Assembly: GCA_900545665.1 (NCBI GenBank)
Contig: UQZU01000006.1
Span: 14,002 to 78,001, forward strand
Reading direction: 5' to 3'
Source of the DNA: an uncultured Collinsella sp.
GTDB lineage: Bacteria > Actinomycetota > Coriobacteriia > Coriobacteriales > Coriobacteriaceae
Length of the DNA stretch: 64,000 nucleotides
Under the pieces are notes generated by a model. It saw nothing but the letters and a program-made list of their open reading frames with translations. It made no database searches and was not told where the DNA came from. Positions 32,302-39,839 of this stretch are shown here, one piece after another. Numbering within the stretch: the stretch's first letter is position 1; each line of letters begins with the position of its first letter. The position numbers and the translations under genes were made by a program.

Positions 32302-32397
32302 TTACTGCTTGGCGAAGACCTTCTTGGGCGGAATGCTGAGGGCCTGGACCAGGATGGCGTTGAAGACGGCGGTGCCTGCGTGTGGCTTGTCGGCTAC
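32302..32397 (-). pseudogene. Remnant of a second ECF S-component C-terminus
   Basis: Directly after, and in frame with, the stop of the S-component gene are 31 more codons ending in a second stop. They read ... TAVFNAILVQALSIPPKKVFAKQ. The real S component ends TGVANAIIVTALYIPIKKALKLND, and the two match in the pattern V-x-N-A-I-x-V-x-A-L-x-I-P-x-K-K. This looks like the tail of a duplicated or recombined S-component gene. It has no start of its own. Confidence 0.6.
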
Positions 32398-32970
32398 TTA
32401 GTCGTTGAGCTTGAGGGCCTTCTTGATGGGGATGTAGAGGGCGGTCACGATGATGGCGTTAGCAACACCGGTGGCGGCGACGACAGGAGCCATGACGCCC
32501 ATGAAAGCCGGGTTGTCCATGACGCCAAAGGAGAAGATCGCGGCGTAGATCATGCCGGAGATGAAGGTGACAACAAAGGTGCCGACGAGCGGGAGCAGGC
32601 CCTTGGCCTTGGAGTCGGCAAGCACAGAGACGAGCAGAGCCATGACCATTGCGGCGACGGGCTCAGCGATCAGGTCGGGGCCCTTGACGGAGGCGGTGAT
32701 TTGGATCACTACGCCAGCGAGGAGGCCGATAATCGCGGATTGGCCGATGTTGGGCTTGACGATGAGAATCTCGAGGCAGAAGGCTGCGATGATGAACTCG
32801 GGCGAGAGGAAGCCTCCGGTGAGACCGCTAAAGAACTTGGAGACGGTCAGGTTGAGGACGAAACCGGCGGCGAGGAGGATGGCGTAGAGAGTGAGTGCCT
32901 TGAGGTCGAGTTTGCCGCGGTCGGTGGTCTGGACGGTGCGGGGCTGGGTGGCGGTGGTGTTCTGAGACAT
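32398..32970 (-). CDS. ECF transporter substrate-binding (S) component, probably for tryptophan
   Basis: 190 residues with about six hydrophobic helices (LYAILLAAGFVLNLTVS, EFIIAAFCLEILIV, IIGLLAGVVIQITASV, PVAAMVMALLVSVLA, LVGTFVVTFISGMIYA, VANAIIVTALYIP), the size and layout of ECF S subunits and related to TrpP-like proteins. It heads the operon with the fused ATPase and EcfT. The leader upstream carries a peptide with three consecutive Trp codons and an attenuator, so the transported substrate is most likely tryptophan or a precursor; this is inference from regulation. ATG 32970 follows GAAAGGAT. Confidence 0.78.
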   Translation of the reverse strand: MSQNTTATQPRTVQTTDRGKLDLKALTLYAILLAAGFVLNLTVSKFFSGLTGGFLSPEFIIAAFCLEILIVKPNIGQSAIIGLLAGVVIQITASVKGPDLIAEPVAAMVMALLVSVLADSKAKGLLPLVGTFVVTFISGMIYAAIFSFGVMDNPAFMGVMAPVVAATGVANAIIVTALYIPIKKALKLND

Positions 32971-33015
32971 GGTGAAAATCCTTTCGGAAGGGGAGTGCAA
33001 GGGAAAAGCGGAGGC

Positions 33016-33145
33016 GCGTGATGCGAATGCGATCGGGCTCGAGATAGAAAAAGGCCCCCGGTCGAAACCGGAGGCCTTTCAATCACCTAAAGCGCAAAAA
33101 TAGGCGTGAGGGACTCACTGTCGACCGATCGTATTCGCATCACGC
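33016..33145 (-). repeat. Nested inverted repeat around attenuator, site 2
   Basis: Arms 33016-33036 and 33125-33145 are complementary at 20 of 21 positions and enclose the attenuator hairpin at 33050-33079. The right arm overlaps the end of the Trp leader peptide codons, so leader translation would compete with this long-range stem. Confidence 0.65.
33048..33079 (-). terminator. Tryptophan attenuator terminator
   Basis: A 13-bp stem (AAAGGCCTCCGGT / ACCGGGGGCCTTT in transcript sense, one wobble) closed by a UUCG tetraloop and followed by five U. It lies between the Trp leader peptide and the S-component gene. Confidence 0.88.
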
Positions 33146-33146
33146 C
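33103..33146 (-). promoter_or_regulatory. Leader 1:2 pairing of the trp attenuator
   Basis: GGCGTGA (33140-33146), overlapping the end of the third Trp codon and the following Arg and Asp codons, is perfectly complementary to TCACGCC (33103-33109). A ribosome stalled at Trp codons would cover the first strand, as in trp-type attenuation. The alternative antiterminator pairing is not clear to me. Confidence 0.5.
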
Positions 33147-33183
33147 ACCACCAGTTGTTGAGAGACTTCATCGTGTTCTTCAT
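33115..33183 (-). CDS. Tryptophan leader peptide
   Basis: A 22-codon frame, MKNTMKSLNNWWWRDANTIG plus RQ and stop, with a good AAAGGAG site eight bases ahead of the ATG at 33183. Three consecutive Trp codons 11-13 followed by an attenuator are the classic sensor of charged tRNA-Trp. It controls the ECF transporter operon. It is too short for ordinary gene calling. A -10-like TATAGT lies at 33242-33247 on the same strand. Confidence 0.85.
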   Translation of the reverse strand: MKNTMKSLNNWWWRDANTIGRQ

Positions 33184-33241
33184 GTTGGTGGCTCCTTTCG
33201 CGATGCCATGGCGCGGTCGCACCTAGTTGCTGTTGCGCTGC

Positions 33242-33247
33242 ACTATA
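33242..33247 (-). promoter_or_regulatory. Putative -10 box of the trp-leader transcript
   Basis: TATAGT on the minus strand, about 60 bases before the leader peptide start. A -35-like TTCCCC lies 18 bases upstream. Weak. Confidence 0.35.
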
Positions 33248-33318
33248 GCACAGCAAAGTGTTTGCGGGGAATCTTTTTTGAAAGATTTCAGGCGGGTTTC
33301 CCGTCGGTCAAAAGGCGG

Positions 33319-33360
33319 GTTGAGCGGGCGAGGCTGCCATTGCTGCCTTGCCCGCTCAAC
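33319..33360 (-). terminator. Terminator of the lipid kinase/small membrane peptide operon
   Basis: A 16-bp stem (GTTGAGCGGGCGAGGC / GCCTTGCCCGCTCAAC, one wobble) with a 10-base loop, 16 bases after the last small frame. It isolates that operon from the trp-leader promoter. Confidence 0.75.
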
Positions 33361-33375
33361 TAGGACATGAGGGCC

Positions 33376-33450
33376 TTAGACCTTCTTGCGTCGATAGATC
33401 ATGAAGCCACAGACACCGATGATGATGGCGCCAACACCCATGGCGGCCAT
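33376..33450 (-). CDS. Tiny single-helix membrane peptide or C-terminal remnant
   Basis: 24 codons, MAAMGVGAIIIGVCGFMIYR then RKKV. One membrane helix with a basic tail looks like the C-terminus of a cell-wall-anchored protein, but no LPxTG precedes it; the open frame upstream reads PIAEEKSKGNN without a start. Either a small membrane peptide or a leftover of a sortase substrate. GAGGAG lies about 20 bases ahead, rather far. Confidence 0.35.
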   Translation of the reverse strand: MAAMGVGAIIIGVCGFMIYRRKKV

Positions 33451-33506
33451 GTTGTTGCCCTTGGACTTCTCCTCGGCGATTGGATGAATATCATACCAAT
33501 GTGGAT

Positions 33507-33599
33507 TTACTTCTTTCGGCGGTGAATCGCATTGATGGCGTAACCGACGAGCATGGCCAAGACGATGACGATAAAGCCGAGCAGGGGATTGTCGTTCAT
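33507..33599 (-). CDS. Tiny membrane protein (30 residues)
   Basis: Thirty codons, MNDNPLLGFIVIVLAMLVGY then AINAIHRRKK. One hydrophobic helix with a basic C-terminus. AGGAGG sits at the right distance before ATG 33599, and the frame begins 9 bases after the lipid-kinase stop, so it is a convincing small operon member. Both this and the next peptide end in RRKK. Function unknown; such peptides often modulate membrane enzymes. Confidence 0.65.
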   Translation of the reverse strand: MNDNPLLGFIVIVLAMLVGYAINAIHRRKK

Positions 33600-33608
33600 G
33601 GGGTCCTC

Positions 33609-34526
33609 CTATTTTCCGAGCGGGGAGAATTCGTCGACGATGAGGTCGAGGCATTGCGGAAGCGCGCGGGCTCCAAAGACGCCCGAATTGCTGGAGATGA
33701 TCTCGCCATCGAACTGCATGCCCAGCGACGGGGTGCAGGTGATCTTGGCTTCTTTGGTCTGGATGATCTTAAACTGCGGACGGCCGAGCACCTTGCCGGC
33801 GGGGTCGAGTGCGGCGGTGATCACGGTCGGGAGCAGCTGCACGGTTTTTACGGGCTCGATGACTGCGATATCGACCATGCCGTCGTTCATGCGACAGTCG
33901 GGGAACAGGTTGATGTCGTTTTGGATGACTGAGGTGTTGCCTGCCATGCAGCAGATACCATCGAGCTCTTCGACAATGCCGTCATGCTCAATCGTAAAGT
34001 GTGCCACCGTGGGGTTGGGCGTGGCGAGCGCGGATAGGAAGTAGGCGATCTCGCCGATGTCGTTTTTGGCGGGGGCGGCCTTCATCATGATCTCGGCATC
34101 GTAGCCCGAGCCGGCGATGATGATAAAGCCGTGGCGCTTTTCGTTGCCGTTCTCGTCGAGCCAAAAGAGCTCACCCATATCCGCCTTGACGGTGCGGCCG
34201 ACGCGGCAGGCCTTGGCGAGTGCCGCCGCCTCGGGGGCATTGCCGATGTTGTTGAAGAACAGGCAGGCCGTGCCGGAGGGGAAGACGAGCGTGGGGACGC
34301 CGCATCCGCGCATCTGGTCGAGCACGTTGGAGACGGTGCCGTCGCCGCCCGAAATCACCACGCGATCGAACTCGCGCACATCCGCCACGGCGTCCTCGGG
34401 CTCCATGCCATCGCCGATAAAGCGCATCACGACCTCGTCGCCGCCCTGTGCAAGGGCGTGCGTGAATGCGAAGATTTCATCTGAGCTGGGGCCCGATGCC
34501 GGGTTGTGGATGATAAGGCAGCGCAT
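33609..34526 (-). CDS. Diacylglycerol/lipid kinase family protein
   Basis: 305 residues with the DAGK catalytic core: IIHNPASGPSSDE at the N-terminus, the ATP-binding VVISGGDGTVSNVL (GGDGT, about 58-63), a VFPSGTACLFFNN segment and the late MQFDGEIIS. These enzymes phosphorylate diacylglycerol or related lipids (DgkB/YegS/BmrU type) at the inner membrane face. The exact substrate is not evident. It is followed by two tiny membrane peptides and a strong terminator. Confidence 0.85.
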   Translation of the reverse strand: MRCLIIHNPASGPSSDEIFAFTHALAQGGDEVVMRFIGDGMEPEDAVADVREFDRVVISGGDGTVSNVLDQMRGCGVPTLVFPSGTACLFFNNIGNAPEAAALAKACRVGRTVKADMGELFWLDENGNEKRHGFIIIAGSGYDAEIMMKAAPAKNDIGEIAYFLSALATPNPTVAHFTIEHDGIVEELDGICCMAGNTSVIQNDINLFPDCRMNDGMVDIAVIEPVKTVQLLPTVITAALDPAGKVLGRPQFKIIQTKEAKITCTPSLGMQFDGEIISSNSGVFGARALPQCLDLIVDEFSPLGK

Positions 34527-34624
34527 ACTTACGTTCCCGTTCTGTGACTAACCGAGTATAGTTGTAGAGCAATGCCGATATCCTACCCGTGTTTTTCGGG
34601 CCTAACCTTATTCGATGGGTTGAT

Positions 34625-35758
34625 ATGTACATTTCCACACATCAGGCTCTACTCGACTTTTGCCAGCGCGCTCGCGAGTTTGACGCGATTGCCGTCGATA
34701 CCGAGTTTTTGCGCGAGCGCACGTTCCATCCGCGCCTGTGCCTGGTTCAGATTGCCACCCCTGCCGAGAGCGTCGCAGTCGATCCCCTGGTGATCGACGA
34801 CCTATCGCCGCTGGCCGAACTTATGGCCGACGAGAGCGTGACCAAGGTCTTCCACGCCTGCTCGCAGGATATGGAGGTCATGCTCCATACCGTGGGGGCG
34901 CTGCCGCGTCCGATTTTTGACACGCAGGTCGCCGCCGCCTTTTTGGGGGAGCGTCAGCAGATTTCCTACGGTGCGCTCGTTCAGACGTTTTGCGGCGTTT
35001 CGTTGCCTAAGACCGAGTCGCTGACCGACTGGTCGCGCCGCCCGCTGACTGATAAGCAGATCGAGTACGCAATCGATGACGTCAAGTATCTGATCGTTGC
35101 CTATACCGAGATGATGAGCCGCCTGCGCGAGCTGGGCCGTGTGGATTGGGTGCTCGATGAGCTGCGCCCGCTGGCCGACGAGTCGCACTACCGCGCCGAC
35201 CGCCATGAGGCATTCCGCAAGGTCAAGCGCATCAACTCGTGCAGCCGGCATCAGTTGGGCATTGCGCGCGAGCTTGCCGCCTGGCGTGAGGACCGCGCCG
35301 AGCGGCGCAACATCCCGCGCAAGTGGGTTATGTCCGACGATACGCTGCTGGCCCTGGTTAAGCGTAATCCCGTGCGTGTTGAAGAGTTCCGTAGCATTCG
35401 TGGTACCGACCAGCTGGGGGAGCGCGACGTGGACGGCGCACTCATGGCCATCAAGCGCGGTGCGAGCTGTCCGCATGATCGCCTGCCGCTCTTGGTGCGT
35501 GGACATCGCCAGATCTCTCCGGAGCTGGAGAGCGTGACTGACCTTATGTATGCGCTTATCCGCCTGGTTGCCGAGCGCTCGGGCGTTGCGACCTCGGTCA
35601 TTGCCTCGCGCGATGACCTGGCCGACTACATTGAGCATCCCGAGAAGAGCCGCCTGCGCGAAGGCTGGCGCTTTGAGCTTGTGGGCTCGCGCCTGGACGA
35701 TTTGCTCTCGGGCAACATGGGACTCACCGTGAAGGACGGAAAGATTGAGTTGTTATAG
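34625..35758 (+). CDS. rnd: Ribonuclease D
   Basis: 377 residues. A DEDD exonuclease domain occupies the first 190 residues: IAVDTEFLRER (Asp, Glu), VFHACSQDMEVM (Asp) and YAIDDVKYLIVAY (Asp, Tyr). One or two HRDC-like helical domains follow (AWREDRAERRNIPRKWVMSDDTLLALVK). RNase D trims 3' ends of tRNA precursors and small RNAs. ATG 34625 (MYISTHQALLDF) gives the family N-terminus; ATG 34589 is in frame but adds an unrelated stretch. Confidence 0.9.
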   Translation: MYISTHQALLDFCQRAREFDAIAVDTEFLRERTFHPRLCLVQIATPAESVAVDPLVIDDLSPLAELMADESVTKVFHACSQDMEVMLHTVGALPRPIFDTQVAAAFLGERQQISYGALVQTFCGVSLPKTESLTDWSRRPLTDKQIEYAIDDVKYLIVAYTEMMSRLRELGRVDWVLDELRPLADESHYRADRHEAFRKVKRINSCSRHQLGIARELAAWREDRAERRNIPRKWVMSDDTLLALVKRNPVRVEEFRSIRGTDQLGERDVDGALMAIKRGASCPHDRLPLLVRGHRQISPELESVTDLMYALIRLVAERSGVATSVIASRDDLADYIEHPEKSRLREGWRFELVGSRLDDLLSGNMGLTVKDGKIELL

Positions 35759-35822
35759 GGAAGCCTAGTCGGCTGAGTGGGTAGAATGCCTCCAACGTGT
35801 AACTCGATTCGGAGGAATTCGT

Positions 35823-36527
35823 ATGCCCTATTACTATGGATACGGCTTTGGCATCGACCCGCTGTACCTGCTGGTTGTTCTTGTTTGTACGGTGCTCGGT
35901 CTTGCCGCGCAGAGCTATATCAACTCGACGTACAAAACCTGGTCCAAGGTTCGCTCGGACGGCGACACGGGCGCTACGGTCGCGCGCCGCATGCTCGACG
36001 CCAACGGTTGCAGTGCCGTGGGTATCAAGGGTGTCGCTGGTGAGCTCACCGACCATTACAACCCGCAGGATAACAACCTGTATCTCTCGGAAGCCAACCG
36101 CTCGGGCGGGTCGGTCGCAAGCGTTGCCGTGGCCTGCCACGAGGCGGGCCATGCCGCCCAGCGTCAAAGTGGTTATGCCATGATGAAGGTACGCACCGCT
36201 CTGGTCCCGGTCGTCAACTTTACCCAGAACACCTGGACGATCGTGCTGCTCATGGGCCTGTTTATGAACATTGCCGGACTCACGACCCTCGCGCTGGTCT
36301 TCTTCTCGTTTAGTGTGTTGTTCCAGTTGGTTACGCTGCCGGTCGAGATTGATGCCAGCCGCCGCGCCGTGGCGTACATCGAGCGGTCGGGTATGAGTTC
36401 CAAGCAGGTCAATGGTGCCAAGAAGGTCCTGACGGCAGCCGCGCTCACCTACGTGGCGGCGGCGCTCACTTCGATCATTCAGCTGCTCTACCTGATGGCT
36501 CGCTACAACAGAAACTCCAACCGATAA
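35823..36527 (+). CDS. Membrane zinc metallopeptidase (YugP family)
   Basis: 234 residues. One N-terminal helix (LYLLVVLVCTVLGLAAQSY), then the metallopeptidase motif ACHEAGHAAQ (HExxH-type, about residues 105-113) followed by DASRRAVAYI carrying the third ligand, and hydrophobic helices at about 138-175 and the C-terminus (ALTSIIQLLYLMA). YugP-type peptidases are conserved in Firmicutes and Actinobacteria but poorly characterised. GGAGGAATT precedes the ATG. Confidence 0.85.
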   Translation: MPYYYGYGFGIDPLYLLVVLVCTVLGLAAQSYINSTYKTWSKVRSDGDTGATVARRMLDANGCSAVGIKGVAGELTDHYNPQDNNLYLSEANRSGGSVASVAVACHEAGHAAQRQSGYAMMKVRTALVPVVNFTQNTWTIVLLMGLFMNIAGLTTLALVFFSFSVLFQLVTLPVEIDASRRAVAYIERSGMSSKQVNGAKKVLTAAALTYVAAALTSIIQLLYLMARYNRNSNR

Positions 36528-36543
36528 CAAATTGGCTTGATAG

Positions 36544-36573
36544 GCGCCGCGGAGATTTGTGTCCCCGCGGCGC
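36544..36573. terminator. Hairpin between the zinc peptidase and xseA genes
   Basis: A perfect 9-bp stem (GCGCCGCGG / CCGCGGCGC) with a 12-base loop but no U tract, 17 bases after the peptidase stop. It may be a weak terminator. Confidence 0.45.
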
Positions 36574-36642
36574 TGTACTATGTGTTGGACTTGAATTTGC
36601 GCAGGGCCGGAGCCCTTGTGCACGATGACGAAAGGAGGCTGC

Positions 36643-38094
36643 GTGGCAGGCTGGAATCTAACCGGCAATGCCGTTTCCGCCGAGTTCGACGGTTCGGACG
36701 AGCAGGAGCGCAAAGAGCTCAGCGTGAGCCAAGCGGTGGAGATTGCCGCCGGCGCGCTCGATGCCATTCCGCAGCTGAGCGTTTTGGGTGAGGTCACGGG
36801 CTTCCGTGGCCCCAATGCCCGAAGCGGCCACTGCTACTTCCAAATCAAGGACGACTCGGCCGCCGTTGACTGCATCATCTGGAAGGGCGCCTACCTTAAG
36901 CGCACCTTCGATTTGCGTGACGGCATGCAGGTGAGCTTTAAGGGCAGCTTCAATCTCTATAAGGCCACGGGCCGCATGAGCTTTGTCGCTCGCTCGTTTT
37001 CGCTGGCGGGGGAGGGCCTGCTGCGTCAACAAGTGGCTCAGTTGGCCGAAAAGCTGCGTCGCGAGGGCCTGATGGACGAAGCGCGCAAGCGCCGCATTCC
37101 GGTGTTTTGCTCGCGTGTGGCGGTCGTCACCTCGCTTTCGGGTGCCGTAATCGACGACGTTAAGCGCACATTGCGCCGTCGCAACCCGCTCGTCGAGCTT
37201 GTCTGCGTGGGCGCAAAGGTCCAGGGCGAGGGTGCGCCGGCAGAGCTTATTGAAGGCTTGCACCGCGCCGCTGCCATTACGCCGGCGCCCGATTGCATTT
37301 TGCTCGTGCGTGGCGGCGGTTCCTTCGAGGACCTCATGACCTTTAACGACGAGGAGCTTGCCCGCGCGGTGGCAGCTTGTCCCGTGCCCGTGGTGACCGG
37401 TATTGGGCATGAGCCTGATACCTCGATCTGCGATATGGTGAGTGACCGTCGCGCCTCCACGCCCACGGCGGCGGCCGAATCGGTGGCGCCGGCTATGACG
37501 GAGTTGGCCGATGTGCTCGAGGCGCGCCATCAGCGTCTGGGTGCCGCGATGGCATCGATGATTGGGTCGGCCCAGGTCGACCTGGAGATGCTCGATCAGC
37601 GCGGTCGCCGTGCCTGGGATACCTATACGGCTCGCTTGGCCGATGCGCTCGATGCGGCTGCGTGCCGCCCGTGCCTCAACGACCCCACATTTATGGTCGA
37701 GCGTCGCGAATCGGAGCTTGCGCTGACTGCCGATCGCCTGTCGGGCGCCATGGTGCGCTCAGTCGGGACATTCCGCTCCAACTTTGAGCGCCTGCCCGAG
37801 CGTCTGGTTGCAAGCACCTCAGGGCTCGATGGCAAGCGCCATGCGCTCACGCTTGCGAGTTCCCGTTTAGAGCATCAGGGGCGCACGATGCTCAGCAAGC
37901 CAGCGTCCGACCTGGGCCGAGCTGCCGCGTCGCTCGATGCCCTGTCGCCGCTCAAGGTGCTTGCCCGCGGCTATTCCATCGCGTACAGCGATGATGGGGT
38001 GGCTACGAGCGCCAAGACCTTTAAGCCCGGCGACGCCATCCGCGTGCGCATGGCAGACGGCAACGTGGCGGCAACGGTCGATACGGTCGAGTAA
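36643..38094 (+). CDS. xseA: Exodeoxyribonuclease VII large subunit
   Basis: 483 residues. An N-terminal OB fold (SVLGEVTGFRGPNARSGHCYFQIKD ... WKGAY) lies at about 30-120. The catalytic domain has VTSLSGAVIDDV, LVRGGGSFEDLM, VVTGIGHEPDTSICDMVSDRRASTPTAAAE, with the order kept. A helical tail and C-terminal beta segment (LARGYSIAYSDDG) follow. With XseB it degrades single-stranded DNA to acid-soluble oligomers. GTG 36643 is chosen because AAAGGAGG sits five bases upstream; an in-frame ATG lies at 36625. xseB follows 42 bases later. Confidence 0.9.
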   Translation: MAGWNLTGNAVSAEFDGSDEQERKELSVSQAVEIAAGALDAIPQLSVLGEVTGFRGPNARSGHCYFQIKDDSAAVDCIIWKGAYLKRTFDLRDGMQVSFKGSFNLYKATGRMSFVARSFSLAGEGLLRQQVAQLAEKLRREGLMDEARKRRIPVFCSRVAVVTSLSGAVIDDVKRTLRRRNPLVELVCVGAKVQGEGAPAELIEGLHRAAAITPAPDCILLVRGGGSFEDLMTFNDEELARAVAACPVPVVTGIGHEPDTSICDMVSDRRASTPTAAAESVAPAMTELADVLEARHQRLGAAMASMIGSAQVDLEMLDQRGRRAWDTYTARLADALDAAACRPCLNDPTFMVERRESELALTADRLSGAMVRSVGTFRSNFERLPERLVASTSGLDGKRHALTLASSRLEHQGRTMLSKPASDLGRAAASLDALSPLKVLARGYSIAYSDDGVATSAKTFKPGDAIRVRMADGNVAATVDTVE

Positions 38095-38136
38095 ACCGCG
38101 TTTCATAGCGATAAGCCTTTAGGAAAGGAAACAGAT

Positions 38137-38403
38137 ATGGCAGAGAAGACCCCGGTCGAGCAGCTTACGTACAAGCAGGCCTCGCAGGAGCTGGAGCTCA
38201 TCATCCGCAGCTTGGAGTCGGGCGATATGGAGCTCGAGGAGTCGCTCGAGAGCTATACCCGCGGCGTCGAGCTCCTCAAGAGCCTGCGTACTCGCTTGTC
38301 CGATGCCGAGCAGAAGGTCTCGGTGCTCCTGAAGGACGTCGACGGCAACGACGTGCTCGCCGACGGCGAAGCCGCCAACACCGACGACAACCTCTCGTTC
38401 TAA
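38137..38403 (+). CDS. xseB: Exodeoxyribonuclease VII small subunit
   Basis: 88 residues. Two helices with the XseB motifs YKQASQELELIIRSLESGDMELEESL and YTRGVELLKSLRTRLSDAEQKV. An acidic C-terminal tail (DGNDVLADGEAANTDDN) extends beyond the usual end. It binds XseA as an oligomeric sheath. GGAAAGGAAAC precedes the ATG. The adjacency with xseA confirms the call. Confidence 0.92.
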   Translation: MAEKTPVEQLTYKQASQELELIIRSLESGDMELEESLESYTRGVELLKSLRTRLSDAEQKVSVLLKDVDGNDVLADGEAANTDDNLSF

Positions 38404-38452
38404 CCATCCCGATCAAATATAATTACCTTGGTCTGCGAGAAAGGAACCAACC

Positions 38453-38788
38453 ATGTGTGATTGCATCTTCTGCAAAATTGCCAACCACGAGATTCCCTCG
38501 ACCGTTGTCTATGAGGACGACCAGGTCATCGCCTTCGACGACCTCAACCCACAGGCGCCGGTCCACACGCTCGTGATCCCCAAGAAGCACTACAGCGACA
38601 TCGCCGACAACGTACCTGCCGAGACCATGGGCGCCATGGCTCACGCCATCCAGGAGGTCGCTAAGGCCAAGGGCTTGGAGGACGGTTTTCGCGTCATCTC
38701 CAACAAGGGCGCCAACGCCGGCCAGACCGTCATGCACTTCCACATGCACGTCCTCGGCGGCAAGAACCTGGGCGAGAACCTCATCTGA
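38453..38788 (+). CDS. hinT: HIT family purine nucleotide hydrolase
   Basis: 111 residues. The N-terminal CIFCKI zinc-type motif, FDDLNPQAPVHTLVIPKKH, and the histidine triad HFHMHVLGG near the C-terminus. HinT-like enzymes hydrolyse phosphoramidates of adenosine or guanosine, including aminoacyl adenylates. It lies in the same direction as xseAB, 49 bases apart, and may be cotranscribed. Confidence 0.93.
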   Translation: MCDCIFCKIANHEIPSTVVYEDDQVIAFDDLNPQAPVHTLVIPKKHYSDIADNVPAETMGAMAHAIQEVAKAKGLEDGFRVISNKGANAGQTVMHFHMHVLGGKNLGENLI

Positions 38789-38829
38789 GGACGCGTAGCC
38801 CGTCGACTTGGCTGCCTTTGGAGTAATCT

Positions 38830-39720
38830 ATGCAGCTTTCTCAACTCGAATACCTTCAAGCGGTAGCGAACTATGGCGGCGTGCGCAAAGCAGCTCGCGC
38901 CGTTCATGTGAGTCCGCAGGCTGTTTCGTCGGCAATCAAAAAGTTGGAATCTGAGTATCAGATTGTTTTGCTCGACCGATCGGCGGGGGAGGCTGTTTTG
39001 TCTCCGGCGGGCAGAGAATTTGCGCGTCGTGCACGCGTGATCCTGGCACAAGTCGACGATCTCAAAAAGTATGCCCAATCGAGGGACGACGGCGTCTCGC
39101 CCGACGGCCACTTTCGTCTTTACGCCCCCTGCCTTCATGGGCGGGGGCGCCTTTTTGCCGAAAACTGGTACGACTCGTTTGAAAGCTCGCACCCTCAGAT
39201 TCACCTTGATGTGTGGCATCAGCCAACGGCTACATGCTTTGAATCACTTGTGCTTGGCATTTCGGATGCGGCCATCTCATTCGAGGAACCACGGGACAGC
39301 GTCCTTTCTTCAAAATATTTGGGTGAAAAGGAGCTCAAGGTTCTTTCATGTCCAGCGGGTCATCAATCTGTGGGCGCCATGACCATTCTCGAGTTACTGG
39401 GCGGCAGGCTCGCTGTTCCCATTAATTTGTCACCCTGTCTCAATGCGATTAACCAATGCCCTGAAGCCCAGCTCGTCAATTTTCGCTTCCGTGATGTTGA
39501 ATACGGAAGCAGAGCTCAGACTGAGTTTCTTCAAGCCGGGGGATTGATATTGAGTCTTTCTGGCTCTTCTCTTGCATCAGATGTATTGGAAGTGAGCGAG
39601 TGCTCCATTGAAGGCTCACATGACGTAGCCTTGCCCATCTACTTTTGCTATCGACAAAATGCCTGGACCGATCGACACCAGACGGTATTTCTTCACCTAT
39701 TGCGTCATCTTGCTTCGTGA
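38830..39720 (+). CDS. LysR-family transcriptional regulator
   Basis: 296 residues. The N-terminal winged helix is standard for LysR (QLSQLEYLQAVANYGGVRKAARAVHVSPQAVSSAIKKLE, first 45 residues, read as helix, AAR, SPQAVS). A two-lobed effector domain follows. The effector is not evident. Base composition is more AT-rich than the upstream xseAB genes and equals that of the MFS gene just downstream in the same direction (119 bases apart), so it likely regulates that transporter. The gap contains the dyad CGTCAA...TTGACG. Confidence 0.8.
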   Translation: MQLSQLEYLQAVANYGGVRKAARAVHVSPQAVSSAIKKLESEYQIVLLDRSAGEAVLSPAGREFARRARVILAQVDDLKKYAQSRDDGVSPDGHFRLYAPCLHGRGRLFAENWYDSFESSHPQIHLDVWHQPTATCFESLVLGISDAAISFEEPRDSVLSSKYLGEKELKVLSCPAGHQSVGAMTILELLGGRLAVPINLSPCLNAINQCPEAQLVNFRFRDVEYGSRAQTEFLQAGGLILSLSGSSLASDVLEVSECSIEGSHDVALPIYFCYRQNAWTDRHQTVFLHLLRHLAS

Positions 39721-39839
39721 GATTAATTGGCTTCGAGACGTCAAGTGATTATTGACGCTTTGTAACACATAGCTGACAGCATTGCCCTCATGCTTTTCCA
39801 AGATTCCGATTTAGATTGCTGACTCTTGGAGGGCGAAGC

